A DNA stretch of 64,000 nucleotides from the NCBI GenBank assembly GCA_034401795.1, contig CM067360.1, forward strand, positions 118,894,279 to 118,958,278, in the 5' to 3' direction. Each line of letters starts with the position of its first letter. The first letter of the stretch is position 1. Source of the DNA: Chaetoderma sp. LZ-2023a. Its lineage: Eukaryota; Mollusca; Caudofoveata; Chaetodermatida; Chaetodermatidae. The notes under the pieces were generated by a model, which was given only the letters and a program-made list of their open reading frames with translations, was not told the origin of the DNA and did not search any database. The translations under genes and the position numbers were made by a program. Positions 11,444 to 24,099 of the stretch are shown here, piece after piece.

Positions 11444-12552
11444 GCAATTGCATTGTGCAAATCGTGATGGCATAATTGATGTATCTGGCAGCTATTCTAA
11501 CCACATTCCTGGTCTAATTGAGGCGTAAAGTTAGGTAGCCTATCCCTTGAATGTGTTATCTTAACTGTTTGCCTTCTGAATCATCTCTGCAGACCACATT
11601 TTTCAGGTCGTTTAAATCTGGACATGCAGCATATTTTGAGAAACAAATTGACTTCAAATTGTTGGTGGCTAAGACACCGACAAATATCAGTCAAATTGTT
11701 CTCTGAATATGCAGCAGGTCCAGAGTTATTTCCCAGTTGGAGATGGACATAAACTACATCTATGATCCAAGTTTACGACACCCTCTTGCTTGGCAGTGCT
11801 TTCGAACCTTGCATATCCATGCTAATAAGTCCCCATCACCAACGCGTGAATATACCGAGGATAAGATCTGGCAAACGCAGGAATAATTCACCTTTCCAAA
11901 GTAGCCACGCATCATCTGGCCTCGTATGACGTCATAATCATCTCAGCGCATGCACGATGACGTCACAATCGTTACGTCACAAAGGGTTCCATATAGACGG
12001 TCACCAAATCTCAAATAATCCGACACGTTGTATCAATTGTATGTCTTTGTAATTCTTTGCTATTTAAGAAACATGGTGTTGAATATTTTGAAACTAATTT
12101 GACTGAGTGCTGTTGCTGCCTTAGGCAACAACAGCACCCAGTCAAATTAGTTTCAAAATATTCAACAGCGTACCTGTATAGTTTTCTTGACATCGATAAT
12201 CAGGGGGTTCAGAGATCGATTAATCAGAGCACGAGCGAGGTGTGGATGGAGCTTAGCTAGAGATGGGCCGGGCATAGCTAAAATGGAAAGGTCCATTGCT
12301 AAGTTAGATGGAGAAGCAGTTGAAAGTGTGTGCCACTGATAATTACTTGGTAGCCTGGGTATTCGATACATATGTTAGGACATTTACAAAGCTAAACAGC
12401 ATAAGTACCGTAAGTACCGTAATGTCGGCTCACAATTTCACTTGGGAAGCGAATCTGACGTTATTAGATTGCACAAAGCAGGTTACCCTCCGATTTGACA
12501 CTGAATGGAATAATGTCATATTTGATTGACCGTATTGATTAAATGTGAAACA
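11444..12552 (-). mobile_element. Composite repeat U, inverted copy U5
   Basis: Near-identical reverse complement of 8726-9837. The match starts at GCAATTGCATTGTGC (11,444) and runs through AAATGTGAAACATGTT (12,541-12,556). It continues into the reverse complement of the flanking array with its irregular landmarks (GAATTAATG, AACAAACGAAAGAATGC) to about 12,758. With U4 it forms a ~4.2 kb imperfect palindrome. Confidence 0.9.
11885..12297 (-). mobile_element. Hairpin/CRE MITE, subfamily A, in inverted copy
   Basis: 413 bp from AATTCACCTTTCCA to TGGAAAGGTCCATT, with the central palindrome (about 12,075-12,170) and two TGACGTCA sites (near 11,928 and 11,960). Reverse-complement partner of 8983-9396. 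Confidence 0.85.
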
Positions 12553-12830
12553 TGTTCATTCATTCATTCATTCATTCATTCATTCATTCATTCATTCATT
12601 CATTCATTCATTCATTCATTCATTCATTCATTCATTCATTCATTCATTCATTCATTCATTCATTCATTCATTCACTCATTCATTCATTCATGCATTCTTT
12701 CGTTTGTTCATTCATTCATTCATTAATTCGCCCTTTCGTCCACGCGTTCGCTCGTTCGTTCATGGGTTTCGTTCGTTCGTTCATTCATGCATTCATTTAT
12801 TCATTCATTTTTAGTCATTCATTCATGCAT
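12553..12830. repeat. ATTC tetranucleotide array
   Basis: Almost pure ATTC from 12,553 to 12,670, then degenerate with GTTC units to about 12,820. To about 12,758 it is the inverted copy of 8560-8725. Open frames of F-I-H-S repeats are artefacts of the 4-bp unit. Confidence 0.95.
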
Positions 12831-12859
12831 TCACAATTATTGATTCTCCTATTTTAATC

Positions 12860-14660
12860 GGATTTGATTAAGTATATTCAGTCATCTACAACCTTTCAAT
12901 TATCGTACATTTATCCATGCATCCATCCATAGAGTAATGTGCTCTACCAATGTCTGGCTGTTCCATCTATTGACATAAATTCATTTAGAACATTGATCAA
13001 TCAGTCAGTTAGTGGATCGGTCAGTGTGTTATTCTGTCTGTTGATCGGTCGATCGGTAAGTCGGTCGATCGGCTAGTAAATCAGTCTGTCAGTCAATTTG
13101 TTGATCAGTCGGTCGGTCAGTTGGTTGCTTGGTCGGTATGTGGATGGATTGATGGGTGGGTGGGTGGTATGTATGTCAGCCAGTCGGTCCATCAGATGGT
13201 ATGTTTGTCAATTGGTCGGTCGGTCCGACGAGCAGTCAGTCATAGTGATGTCTACACATTCGATTATTTTGGCTGGTACATTTGTCAACCAGTCTGTCCC
13301 TCAGTCAATCACTCATTCAGTCCAGCAGATATCTAACTATGCAGCCACCGCCTGTACCTGAAGATAGCAATATCTATTCACATTATCGAATAATGATGCG
13401 ATCCTGAATTCCGGATGTGCCACATATATTGCTGAAAATATTAATTCTTGAGAAGGGTTATTTTAATTTAATTTTCTCTAACACATCAGAGAAGATTAGC
13501 TTTGCTACGCATAATGTGGCTGTCGTGCACTATGCACTTCTTACTGATATGATGAGGCCACCGTCTCACTAAAGCTCCTCTAAAAGTATTCTGGAATAAT
13601 CAATATGGCAAATAGTGTATTAATTAAAATAAAGATATCCCATGCTCAAACATACCAGTAGCATGACTTGTCTTACTCTGATCTATCTACGGCATTTAAA
13701 TTATCCCTGAGATAGCAGAGTAAGATTCGTGAACCATCGAAATATTAAGTAAATTTGTATTTGGCGGAATTGGACATTTTATTTTAGCCGATTTGTCTTC
13801 TTCTTCTTCTTTTCGATCGCTGGTATCACACTTGGAGAGCCGTTACCCATTTATCTTGCGTCAGCTATGAACGAATTGGCTAGTTAGTCAAATGATTGTC
13901 GTCTTGGCGCAATATTCGCTTAGATCGTGTTCACGCTTAAGAGTCAATCTGGACCAGCTCTATACTGAAATGAACGCATATATAGTATGCCTTATATGTG
14001 ACGTGAATGCGCTGCCTTCAAAGACAAACCATGACAAGACAGTAGATTAACAATTGTACAGACTTGGGAAGCTGCCGATAAATATCTTTCACGTGTCTAA
14101 TTGTCAAAGTCGTGTTCAATGTTCGACCACTTCACCACGCCATGTATATATACTACGTTGTTCCACAACCTTCATGTTCCACTAGCTCTCATAATAACAT
14201 GAGTTTCTGAGTTGGTAATGGACTAATCCTGGCGCAGTAAGGTTCATTCATAGCCCAGTGCGGGGCCCACCATTCTTTATTATCAGGGTACGCTGCAGTA
14301 AGGAGTTATTTATATTGTAGTCATTACCACGCTCGTGTAATCACATGCACATGCAGATGGTACTGTGTATTTGCATACATGTCTTAAAATCCCCGGTCAC
14401 AGTTTCCACACTGTTTCTGGTAGAACCCACGTCTATCAAGTAAATCTCACTATTTTCAGCGAATTCCCTAAGTGCATTATGAAGTCAGTGATGGGGAGAT
14501 AGATTAGCGGGATCTTTGACTTAATTTCAGGTGACAGTCATTCAGAAGTTGTGAGTGGAATACTCAACTGACGAAGTGTTGCACTTACCGTGCCATGCAT
14601 TCCAGTTGCTCATGTCAAAATTGCTCACGTCTGAATGGCGTTGCCGCATATGGTTGACTA
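12860..14660 (+). repeat. Dispersed repeat F3, copy 1
   Basis: Opens with a lead (TATATTCAGTCATCTAC), then a degenerate GTCA/GTCG tetranucleotide tract (about 13,000-13,325). A ~1.3 kb body follows with blocks shared with 17.1, 20.1 and 24.1 kb: CCTGAATTCC, ATTTCTTAATGATATGATGA-like, TTTGGCGGAATTGGA, GTCATTCAGAAGTTGTGAG. No coding potential seen. The body leads into a reverse hairpin/CRE MITE at 14,729. The layout (tetranucleotide tract at one side, palindromic module at the other) recalls pearl-type elements, but that is inference. Confidence 0.75.
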
Positions 14661-14728
14661 GTCATCTGTTAGTCACGTAGTGTGGACGTATGTTCTGAAT
14701 AATATATGTTCATTAGGCGCCATGCCAA

Positions 14729-15128
14729 TAGGCCGTTCCACTGTACCCCTCTATCATATGGCGTCATAATCGACTGCGCGCCGTGTAGTATGAACTCATA
14801 CTTAATGCCGTCATGCATGCCGCAGATACGTACATGACGAACGCGTATTTGAAGACGGACTATGCGCTGTTGTACGAATTGTATGGCTATATGCTTTACA
14901 AAAATTTCCTGTTGACTATTCTGAACCTAATTTGACTGGGTCATGTCGCTGCCATAGGTAACCACATCACCCAGTCCAATTAGTTACAAACTATTCAACA
15001 ACTTACCTGTATAGCTTTCAGGAAATTGATAGTCAGCGCATTTGGGGATCGATCAGTCACAACACAGCGAAGTGTGGGTGGAGCTTAGCTAGAGGTGGGC
15101 CGGCCATACCTACAACTGGAAAGGTCTA
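14729..15128 (-). mobile_element. Hairpin/CRE MITE, subfamily A
   Basis: Plus-strand order: CATATGGCGTCATAATCGAC, GAAGACGGACTATGCGC, palindrome (14,916-15,003), TTACCTGTATAGCTTTC, GGATCGATCAGTC, GTGGGTGGAGCTTAGCTAG, and the end ACTGGAAAGGTCTAG. CRE-like sites are mutated (GGCGTCAT, ATGACGAA). Confidence 0.75.
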
Positions 15129-15164
15129 GCCCCATAATCAGCAATATTAGTTTGAAGGTCGCTT

Positions 15165-16800
15165 GAACTATCAGTATGCCAACATGCATGTAAGCCCAAC
15201 ATGCATGTAAGCCAACCGGCCATATCATATGACTATCACACACTCACGACTGACGTTAGTATGTTCGCATGCCGACTCAGTGTACACCGGCAAACTGGCA
15301 TATTAGATACATATGTGTTGAGGTATTCTTAGAGGTATCTATTTACACAGTTAAAATCGTGTTCGGGAGGAAGGCATCTGCAAGCCAGCAAAAAGCGTGT
15401 GTGGGGGTGGAATGGGCTTTAGGGTTGCGGGCGGTGGGTAACAACACGAGGAAAGAAGAGTTTAGGCGATAAACATGGAGATGTTTTACCACAATGTATG
15501 CGCTCAATGGCAGCACGCAGCAGGTAATACGCAATGCTAGAAGCAACGCTAACACAGCCAGGGCAACCGGGTGAGAGCAGCGATGCTAGTCCAGTTAAAT
15601 TGCAGAGAGTCCTGGACGGGGTGAAATACTGCATACTGTTACCTTACAGATATACTCCCTCAGCATGTCAACCCCATGCCTTTGATTGATCTGTTTAACA
15701 AATAGTTAATAAGTTTGACGAATATGAAATCGGTGGTGATTGGCGAATGGTTGTGAGAGAGATGATTGGGTGAAGTGTTTATAACTGAGGTGGTCTACTT
15801 ATGGATACAATTTGTTCAGACCGTGATAATGGAGAGTTAGTCCAATACAGGAAATGTTTTTTTTTGTAGAAATATGGTATTTTGTAAACTTCACAGTAAG
15901 GATGGCTTAGATAAGACACCGTGAAGGTCAATACCCATGCGCACCTACATGGCCACTCAGCAAGAACGTAGACAATACGACCCAGTTAGAACAACATGAA
16001 GGGCAAGAATGGTCTGGCCATCGATGGACCGTTAGAAACAGCACAATGCGACTTAGCCAAACCTGAATGGCGACAAGTGCATACGCATTCCTCTCGCTAT
16101 TTTACTATATCATTATACACATAAAGACGAGCAAACATAGCCATATGAATCTACATTTTGTCGATATACCACACTAATTTGCATAATTACATGCCATAAT
16201 TGCATACGTTGCATTTGTTATTTACTCATTCTCCAGTACCTTAATCAAATGTTTACTAGCTTGATCAATTAATAAGTTGATTGCTTTAATATGGATATTT
16301 ATTTGTTATGCGTATGATATTTTCCGCCATCGCTAATCATATTAGATGCATTACTGCTGTTTTTAATTATTAGCTTGTGTAGTTAAAAAGACACGTGCAT
16401 TAAGAGCGGATAAACACATGAAGAGCTTCCCTGTTAACGCGGCTGTGAAATGTGTTTCTTTACCAAGGACGACTTGAAGGCAATTCTGATGCTCCAGATA
16501 CTCCACTAGCATTAGCACTGATGATAATATAATGATGACATCATTGGCGTACTAGCTCACGTCTCGTCAATATTGCCATTCACCGTCGTATGAAACAGGA
16601 ATAATTGAGCTGGTAGGCGACTTCTTCAGCAAGGTAAACATAGCAAGACCGTTGGCAACAAGACAGGAATGGAAATGGTGACATCGTACTTAATAAATGT
16701 CTGGGACGAATACATAAACATAGACGATATATAACTGTTCCTCCATAGCAACGTCTTGTGTGGCCTTCGCACGACAACATGCCTGTTATGTAAAACACAT
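15165..16800 (+). repeat. Dispersed repeat F4, copy 1
   Basis: Paralogous to 25,880-27,545, sharing GAAGGTCNCTTGAAC, AACTGGCATTATATTAGA-like, CAATTCTGATGCTCCAGAT, CATTAGCACTGATGATAAT and GTCAATATTG. It contains an 18-bp direct repeat, CCAACATGCATGTAAGCC-like, at 15,178-15,212. No gene recognised. Confidence 0.65.
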
Positions 16801-17099
16801 ATCAATCTTTATTTCAGCTGGCAGGATCTGATTCGTAAACATGCTGGAGTATCACTGCGCTCTACTTTATGTTGGCACTATCATTGCAAAAGCAATGATT
16901 CCGAAAGGACCGTATTGGCTAGATAAAGCGCATGAGATGAATGACAGTAATTTGTCCATACAATATTTAGATATCTTCTGGGGCATATCTTCCTAATAAG
17001 AGATTCTTAGACATATTGTCGACATTATCCCCGTGGACATGATTCAGCAAATCATTTCGAAAGATCAAATAAAGTGTATAGCTCAAATTATTTTCGAAA

Positions 17100-18100
17100 T
17101 ATACATCAGAATGCTTATTAAAATTGGTCGGTCGGTCGGTCAGTCGGTCAGTCGGTTGGTCGGTTAGGTTGCCGGATGGTCTGTTGGTCTGTTGGTCGGG
17201 TGATCGATCGGCCGCTCGTTTGCTCAGTCAGATAGATGTTATCAAAGTAGAGGCGTAATCATTTAATGGTGAGAAATCCATATATAAACAAATGCTTGCA
17301 CAGTAAGTAAATGTATTAGTCGGCGCGTTGGTCAACAAGTCCGTTAGTCATCTAGTCACTCGCGTATCTGACCATGTGTACCTGAACATAACACAATGTA
17401 CTTACGTAATTGAATACTGATGCTCTCCTGAATTCCTTATCTGGTAAATATATTGCTTCACATGGCAATCCTTCTTTCGTGCAGACTAACTTATAACGCG
17501 CATTGCGTAGGGTTCCGCTCTCTATAACACAAGGCACTGCTGTTCGTGCTAAGCGTAATGTGTCTATCGTGCCCTCTGCATTTCTTAATGATAAGATGAG
17601 ATCACGGCATCGCTAAAGCTGATCCATAGAAAGACATACAATTATATGACTTTTGCAGATGTGGAAGGTTTATGATAATTATTTTCCCCGTTTGTGATGC
17701 CAATGCTACGGTATATTTCCAGCCACTCTGCCCCACCTTTATACGCGTCGTTCCCCATTTCTCCACGCTATGATTCAATATGCTACGAATTTTACTAGAT
17801 TATTCAATACCATGTAGGGCGCTGCAAATATTTGTACAACGAACTACGTTTCGGTTTATCCAAATCACGTTGCTATTATTAGTTTACTCGCATTAAACAT
17901 GTTAAATTCGCTGTTAGAAGTATCACCACGGGTGCATCTATGAAGTAACGATCTGCGAATCCATGTGTATTGAATATCGTCGAAATGGTCTAAGCCATCG
18001 TACTGATCACGCATTGTGAGCTTGTAAATGTAACTTAGTTGGGCAACCATTCCTACGTTGTGAGAAGAATAGTCAACTGATAATGGCTTTCACCCATGCC
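17100..18100 (+). repeat. Dispersed repeat F3, copy 2 (shortened)
   Basis: Starts with the degenerate tetranucleotide tract GGTCGGTCGGTCAGTC (17,125-17,232). It keeps the blocks TATATAAACAAATGCT, CTCGCGTATCTGACCA, CTCCTGAATTCCTTATCTG, CAATCCTTCTTTCGTGCAG, CATTTCTTAATGATAAGATG and GTTGTGAGAAGAATAGTCAA. About 600 bp shorter than copies 1 and 3. Confidence 0.7.
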
Positions 18101-18296
18101 GGCTCAGATTACCAGACCAGTGCAGTATTTGACTAATTCTGGACCAATATGGCCCGGTATTGGCCCCGTATCTGCCCATTAACAGAGCTCACTAGGGGCA
18201 TACTGTTTCTATCATTCACGCGGTCTGCATCTTGCTTTAGGTGTAGGTATCCAAATGGAAAGCCACGCCATTAAAGCATCAATGGTATACGTGGAC

Positions 18297-18480
18297 TGGA
18301 TGAATCCAGTGTTAGTGTTGCCATGCCCATGACTATCTAAGCTTCCTTCACGCGTTGTTTGTGTTGGGATCGAAAGAACTCTGCAACCACTGCCTCTCAA
18401 TTTCCAGAAAGCTATACAGGTATGCTGTTGAATATTCTGAGACTAATCTCAACGCTAGGAGGCACTGTTGATAGAAGTGT
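18297..18480 (+). mobile_element. Hairpin/CRE MITE, subfamily B, 5' half
   Basis: Begins CTGGATGAATCCAG, then CCATGCCCATGACTATCTAAGC, GGGATCGAAAG, TTTCCAGAAAGCTATACAGG and the first palindrome arm (GTTGAATATTCTGAGACTAA). The second arm and CRE half are missing. Confidence 0.6.
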
Positions 18481-18892
18481 TAGGCGGTTCTTTCTTAACA
18501 ATAGGCTCGTGTTCCAACGATGTCGAGATTAGAAAATGATTTTCTTAATTTGCAAATGATGTGTATCGTGCCTCTTCCATAATTCTTCCAACATTATTAA
18601 TTTTATGAAGACTACACATGATACCGAATAATGTATGGATGGCTTAGCATCATCGACAACGACTTACGTTATCATCTCAGAACGAAACGCTTGGCATGTA
18701 TCTGTCACTATGCCAGCTTAGTTAGACCTATCAGGAAGAGGTTGATCCCTTTTTGAAAGTCACAATTTAGAAAGAATGTTTTTCGAACAATATGCAGTTG
18801 TCGATACAGATCATTCCATGTGCTGCTTGAAGGGATATGTATGTTGACTCGCGTTCTGAATTCTGTCTGAAATAACAGCTGGATTGGATGAA

Positions 18893-19607
18893 TCCAGTTT
18901 TAGCCATGCCCTGCTCCACCTACACTATGCCCGTGTTGAAATCGATCGATCAATCTCAGTTTCCATAAAATTATACGGGCATGATGTTGAATATGTTGGC
19001 ACTAATATGACTGCGTACTGTTGCTGTACATGTCAGCAACAGCGCTCAGTCAAATTACTTTTAACATATTAAAGATAATGAGTATTAAATAGAAAAGGCA
19101 TACACTTCGTACACCTTGCCATACTATTACGCGTCTATAATGCATTTAATTAGGCATCGTATGTATTACTTGATTATGACGTCAGCCGACATAATTATAG
19201 CGACAAATGATTGATTGATGCACTTGTATTTAGTTGTTTCAAACAAATGTATCGAATACGAGGCTACCATCCAATTCTCTCTGATTTACATTTCCAACCG
19301 CTTCTCCATCTAATGGTGCAATTATCACTTAGTTTACGAATCACGCCTTCGGTGTACAGATGTGTTGATGGCGAGGATTTATAGGCGTGAAGATAAAGGT
19401 AACGTAATTAAATACGCGTTGATAAGCTTCGCGAACAATGCTAAACAAGAAGCTGTGCTTACCCCACACGTCGTAATCGTATCAGTCAAATTGTTTTCAA
19501 AATGTTCTGCATATCCAGAGTTAAACACTCGGAAAAATGCGGTCTGCATACATTGATCAGGAAAACATTTAAGATAGCACATTCAAGGATAGGTTACCTG
19601 CCTTTTC
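18893..19607 (+). mobile_element. Composite repeat U, copy U6, with subfamily B MITE
   Basis: A subfamily B MITE occupies about 18,893-19,232: it starts ATTGGATGAATCCAG, has its palindrome at 18,983-19,070 and a TATGACGTCAGCC site near 19,185. The middle body follows (TGTATCGAATACGAGGCTAC, CTTCTCCATCTAATGG), then the remains of the second hairpin (GTCAAATTGTTTTCAAAATG). The unit runs directly into a GAAT array, as in U3 and U4. The site filled at 6428 is empty here (near 19,323). Confidence 0.7.
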
Positions 19608-20108
19608 GAATAATGAATGAATGAATGAATGAATGAATGAATGAATGAATGAATGAATGAATGAATGAATGAATGAATGAATGAATGAATGAATGAATGA
19701 ATGAATGAAGGAATGAATGAAGGAAGAAGGAAGGAAGGAACGAACGTGCGAATGAGCGACGAGTGAACGAACGATCAAACACATGAACGAACGAACGAAA
19801 GAATGAGCGAAGGAATGAACGAACGGGCGAATGCACACATGAATGAACGAATAAATGAACGGATGGACGAGTAAATTAATGACGGATGAAATGAACGAAC
19901 GAATGAATTAACACACGAATGAACGAACGAAGGAACGAACGAACGAACGAATGAAGGAATACATGAATGCATGCTCGAACTTATGAATAAATACAGTCCT
20001 TCCTTCATTCATTCATTCATTCATTCATTCATTCATTCATTCATTCATTCATTCATTCATTCATTCATTCATTCATTCATTCATTCATTCATTCATTCAT
20101 TCATTCAT
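19608..20108. repeat. Head-to-head GAAT and ATTC arrays
   Basis: GAAT units (pure at 19,612-19,710, degenerate to about 19,985) abut ATTC units (20,002-20,108) after a ~15-bp junction. The two arrays are reverse complements and could fold into a long imperfect hairpin. The array belongs to U6 on the left. On the right it leads into F3 copy 3. Confidence 0.9.
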
Positions 20109-20109
20109 T

Positions 20110-22020
20110 TATCCATCTGCATGGTAAATGCTCTCTTTTCTTTATTGCTACGCAGGAGCATAAGTATTTATTCTGCCAATTATTCTTCATCCACTCATTT
20201 AGTACATTGGTCCATCGGTCAGTCAGCCGCTTCGTGGGTTTTTATGTTAGTGGGGGGTCGGGGGTGTGGGGGGGGGTGTCGGTCGGCGAGTCATTCGGTC
20301 TGTGAGTCAGTCGGCTGGTTAGTTGGTCGATTGGTAAGATGAACATCCTGCTGGTCCGTCGATCAGCCGGTCGATCAGTCGGGCAGTCGGTCGGTCGGTG
20401 GGACGCTTAGTCGATCGGTTGGTCAATAGGTCGGTCGGTGCCTCGGTGGGTTGGTGTGTCAGTCGGTCGGTCTGTCGGACGGTCGGTTGGTAGGCTCGTC
20501 AGTCGGTCATTCAGTCAGTCAATCAGTCATAGCGGTGTCTAAACATTAGAGTTGTAATCATGTAATGGTGGCAAACCTGTATATAAACAAAGGCTCCCGT
20601 AATCAGTAAATTGATCATGTAGTCGATAGATTGGTCAAACAGTTGCTCGCTCATGCATTCACTCGTGTATCTAACTATCCAGACACCCTTTGTAGCTGAA
20701 GATAACAACACCTATTTACATTATCTGATAACTTGTTCCTGAATTCCTTATCTGCACAGTATATTGTTTAAACTGGCAATCCTTCTTTCGAGCAGACTAG
20801 CAGATAGCAAGCATTAAGATGGTTATGCCAATACATCTCTCTGTAAAATCCCACACTGTTACTCTTGTTAAACATACTACGGCTGCAGAACACTTTGCAT
20901 TTCTTAATGATATGATGAGATCGCCCGAATCACTAAAGTTCATATACAATTCTTCTGGAATCTTTAATATGTCCTCGATGTTATTACTTAAAATAAAGAT
21001 GCCACATTCTCAAACATGCCAGTAGAATGGCTTGTCTTACTGCGATCTATCTATGCTATTTTTAAAAAGCCTACCTGAGATATCCTGGTAACTTTGTGAA
21101 TTATTGACATATTAATTAATGCTAATTTGGCGGAATTGGAAATTTTATTTTTGCTATTTCTTCTTAAGTCAGCGGTGAACGACCTGACTTGTTAGATACC
21201 GGAGTGCTATCTTGGCGCTATAGTCACTTAGCAGTGTTAACACTAGAACGCTAATCCGGAAGTATGGCGCTAATCCGGAATAATGTCATACTGAAGTAGC
21301 AGGCTAATTCGGATTACATCTCTAATGTGAGCACAGCCTTGGCTGTGATGTGAATGAGCTTCCTTAAAGGAAATGCAATGACAGACAATTAGCTGAACAC
21401 GTTTAGAGACGTGGAACGTTGCCAATAACTATTTTTCACCTTTATGATTGTAAATGATGCGTTCAATTTGCAGTTATTCCGCCATTTAATTTATCCTCCA
21501 TTGCGGCACTTTAGTTATGCGCCCATATCTGTTAAGATACCACAGGTTACGGTGCCTGCAATGGGCCAATGCCGAACAGATGCGCGCTGGCATTGCCTCA
21601 GAGTTGTCCGGTAAACTGTAGTATCCGGACCATATGCAGTAAGGAGTGGATTGTAATGTGGGTACTACCATATGTGGGCAACCACATGCGCATGCTGATA
21701 ATTTCTGACATTGCATGCACATGTTCGATTCCTTGGTCATAGGTGTGTCACCGTTGCAGGTAGAAACCCGGCTAAAGCAAAGCTTTATTAATGCATTTTC
21801 ATTGAGTAACCTCTAAGTGTACTCAGCCAATGATGGCAGGCTAAATTAGTGGGATCGTAAATGCAATTTCATGTGGATGTCATTCAGAAGTTGTGAGAAG
21901 AATGATCAACGGAGCAAGTGCTGCACTAACAGCACCAGTCATTCACATGACTCGTGATGGAATGGCGCGTGTTTGAATAGCGTTTCCATCTCGAGATGAA
22001 AGGGTCTGCTGCACTGATCT
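20110..22020 (+). repeat. Dispersed repeat F3, copy 3 (longest)
   Basis: Degenerate GTCG/GTCA tract at 20,208-20,530. The body blocks match copies 1, 2 and 4. The 3' part (21,640-21,940) matches 14,280-14,580. It holds a small inverted-repeat insert at 21,234-21,335 (AACACTAGAACGCTAATCC against AATTCGGATTACATCTCTAA), related to the element at 32,582-32,818. Confidence 0.75.
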
Positions 22021-22199
22021 TGATATGTATCACATAGATAACGCTGGCATATTCAAGAGTGATTAACTAGCCAAGTGAATATGAGCACATATTACAGTAG
22101 TATAACAATCCCATGCCACGGCACCACAATAAGTCAATGCTGGTAAAAGTATGTATGCGATTGTCGCCAGAGACGAGACTAAATGGTTGACTATTAGGT

Positions 22200-22560
<361 letters not shown>

Positions 22561-22646
22561 TTTGCTGCAGATAGGCCTAAATCATATACATTACTAAACA
22601 TGAGTTTGGTATCTATTCAATTATTCCAAATCCTACTATATATATT

Positions 22647-22976
22647 TAACCATTCTTAATGCGTGTTATCTGTTAGTCTGCATGGAAGACTGGCAAAGAT
22701 GGCATCGACCCATCCGACTGCTTCAAATCCTACCATTTCTATATTCTTTGGATTTGAATTTTAGTTCAGCTTTAGTGAGTGGGTGATCCCTATCATACCA
22801 GTAAGAAGTGAAAAGTGTACAATGGCCACCTGACGCTTAGCAAGAATAGCAGTGCCTGATGTTATATAGAGAAGTAATGGCGTAACCATTCTTAATGCGT
22901 GTTATCTGTTAGTCTGCATGGAAGACTGGCAAAGACGGCATCAACCCATCCGACTGCTTCCAAATCCTACCATTTA
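22647..22976 (+). repeat. Pair of 93-bp direct repeats
   Basis: 22,647-22,739 and 22,883-22,976 differ by two substitutions and one inserted C. They are separated by 143 bp of unrelated sequence. Both start TAACCATTCTTAATGCG and end AAATCCTACCATTT. Confidence 0.85.
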
Positions 22977-24090
22977 AATATATATATTGTGATTCTGGAA
23001 TATGACCATCAAGGGCAGCCACATATGCTGCAGTTGGATATGTGTTTATGGTTTAGATCTACATTTATGGATAATGGTTCCGCATTCAGCTCGTGAAAAC
23101 GACCCCTGGGAAACATCCATTTGGGTGAATTTAATAAATGTGGCCTGTCGTCACATGCAAATTTCCATTCATCTATAAATATCGTGATCATTAAAGCCTT
23201 AACAATATAAGTAGCTTGGATGAATACAGTATAAGTTATTCCCAGCCCACCACTTGCTACGCTCCACCCACGCTGTACCCGTGTCGGGATCGATCGAAAC
23301 TCGCACTCCCTGAATCTCAATTTCCAGAAAACTATACAGATAAGCTGTTGGATATTTCTAAACTAATTAGGTTCAATACATTAAAATAATATAATAATTA
23401 GAAAACGCATACAATTTGTACAACATTACGGACTATTAAGCTTTGATGACGGACTTAATTACGGCATTCATGACGTAATTGGTGATGATGCCAGCCTGCA
23501 TGTGGTGTAGTTGATTATGAAGTCATTTGTTTGATCGATACACTTCATTCCTCCATTTAGCTGTGCATGATGCATCATTATACACGTAATATTGCTTGCT
23601 GTTTTATCGTATAACATGTTTCGCATTTAAGCAATACCGTCAATCAAATATGACCTCATTCCCTTCAGTGTCAACTCAGACGGCGGTCTGCTTTTGCGAT
23701 TTAATAAAGTCAGATTCGCTGTTCATGCAAAAGTGTCCGGCCCCCCAACCTCGCCCCCTCACCCACCCCCCCCCCCCACCCCATTCCTTACGCGGTTAGC
23801 CATGAGATATCCAGACATATTTATCGAATACCCAGTCTACCAACTAATTTGCTGTGCTTCACCTTTCTAACTCTTTCTCCGTCTAACGGAGCAAGTATTC
23901 CTTAGTTCGCAAGACCGTATCCTCGGTATATTCGCGAGTGGCGGTGGCGGGTCGCTATGGCATGTATATAAATGTTGGCATGGTTCGAGAGCAATGCCAA
24001 GCAAGAGGCGCGTGCTTGCCCCACATATCGTAATCTTGGGTCATAGATGTAGGTTATGTCACTTCCCAGCTGGATATCTATTGATATTCA
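22970..24090 (+). mobile_element. Composite repeat U, copy U7
   Basis: Left-body fragment (22,970-23,110), a subfamily B MITE (23,216-23,555; left end TTGGATGAATACAG, degraded palindrome, ATTCATGACGTAATTGG), then the middle body (23,590-23,960). The middle body has a C-rich tract at 23,755-23,785 and an unoccupied MITE site at about 23,895. It ends in ATCTTGGGTCATAGATGTAG and passes into F3 copy 4. Confidence 0.75.
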
Positions 24091-24099
24091 GTTATTTAA

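Noticed and set aside
8910-12371. Repeated 60-69 codon frames with near-identical sequence at 6.4, 9.0 and 12.1 kb
   Set aside because: They lie in the hairpin/CRE MITE; repetition follows DNA duplication. Complementary arms also open frames on both strands.
7487-12830. CRISPR-like array
   Set aside because: Units are 4 bp without spacers, and the sequence is eukaryotic in character.
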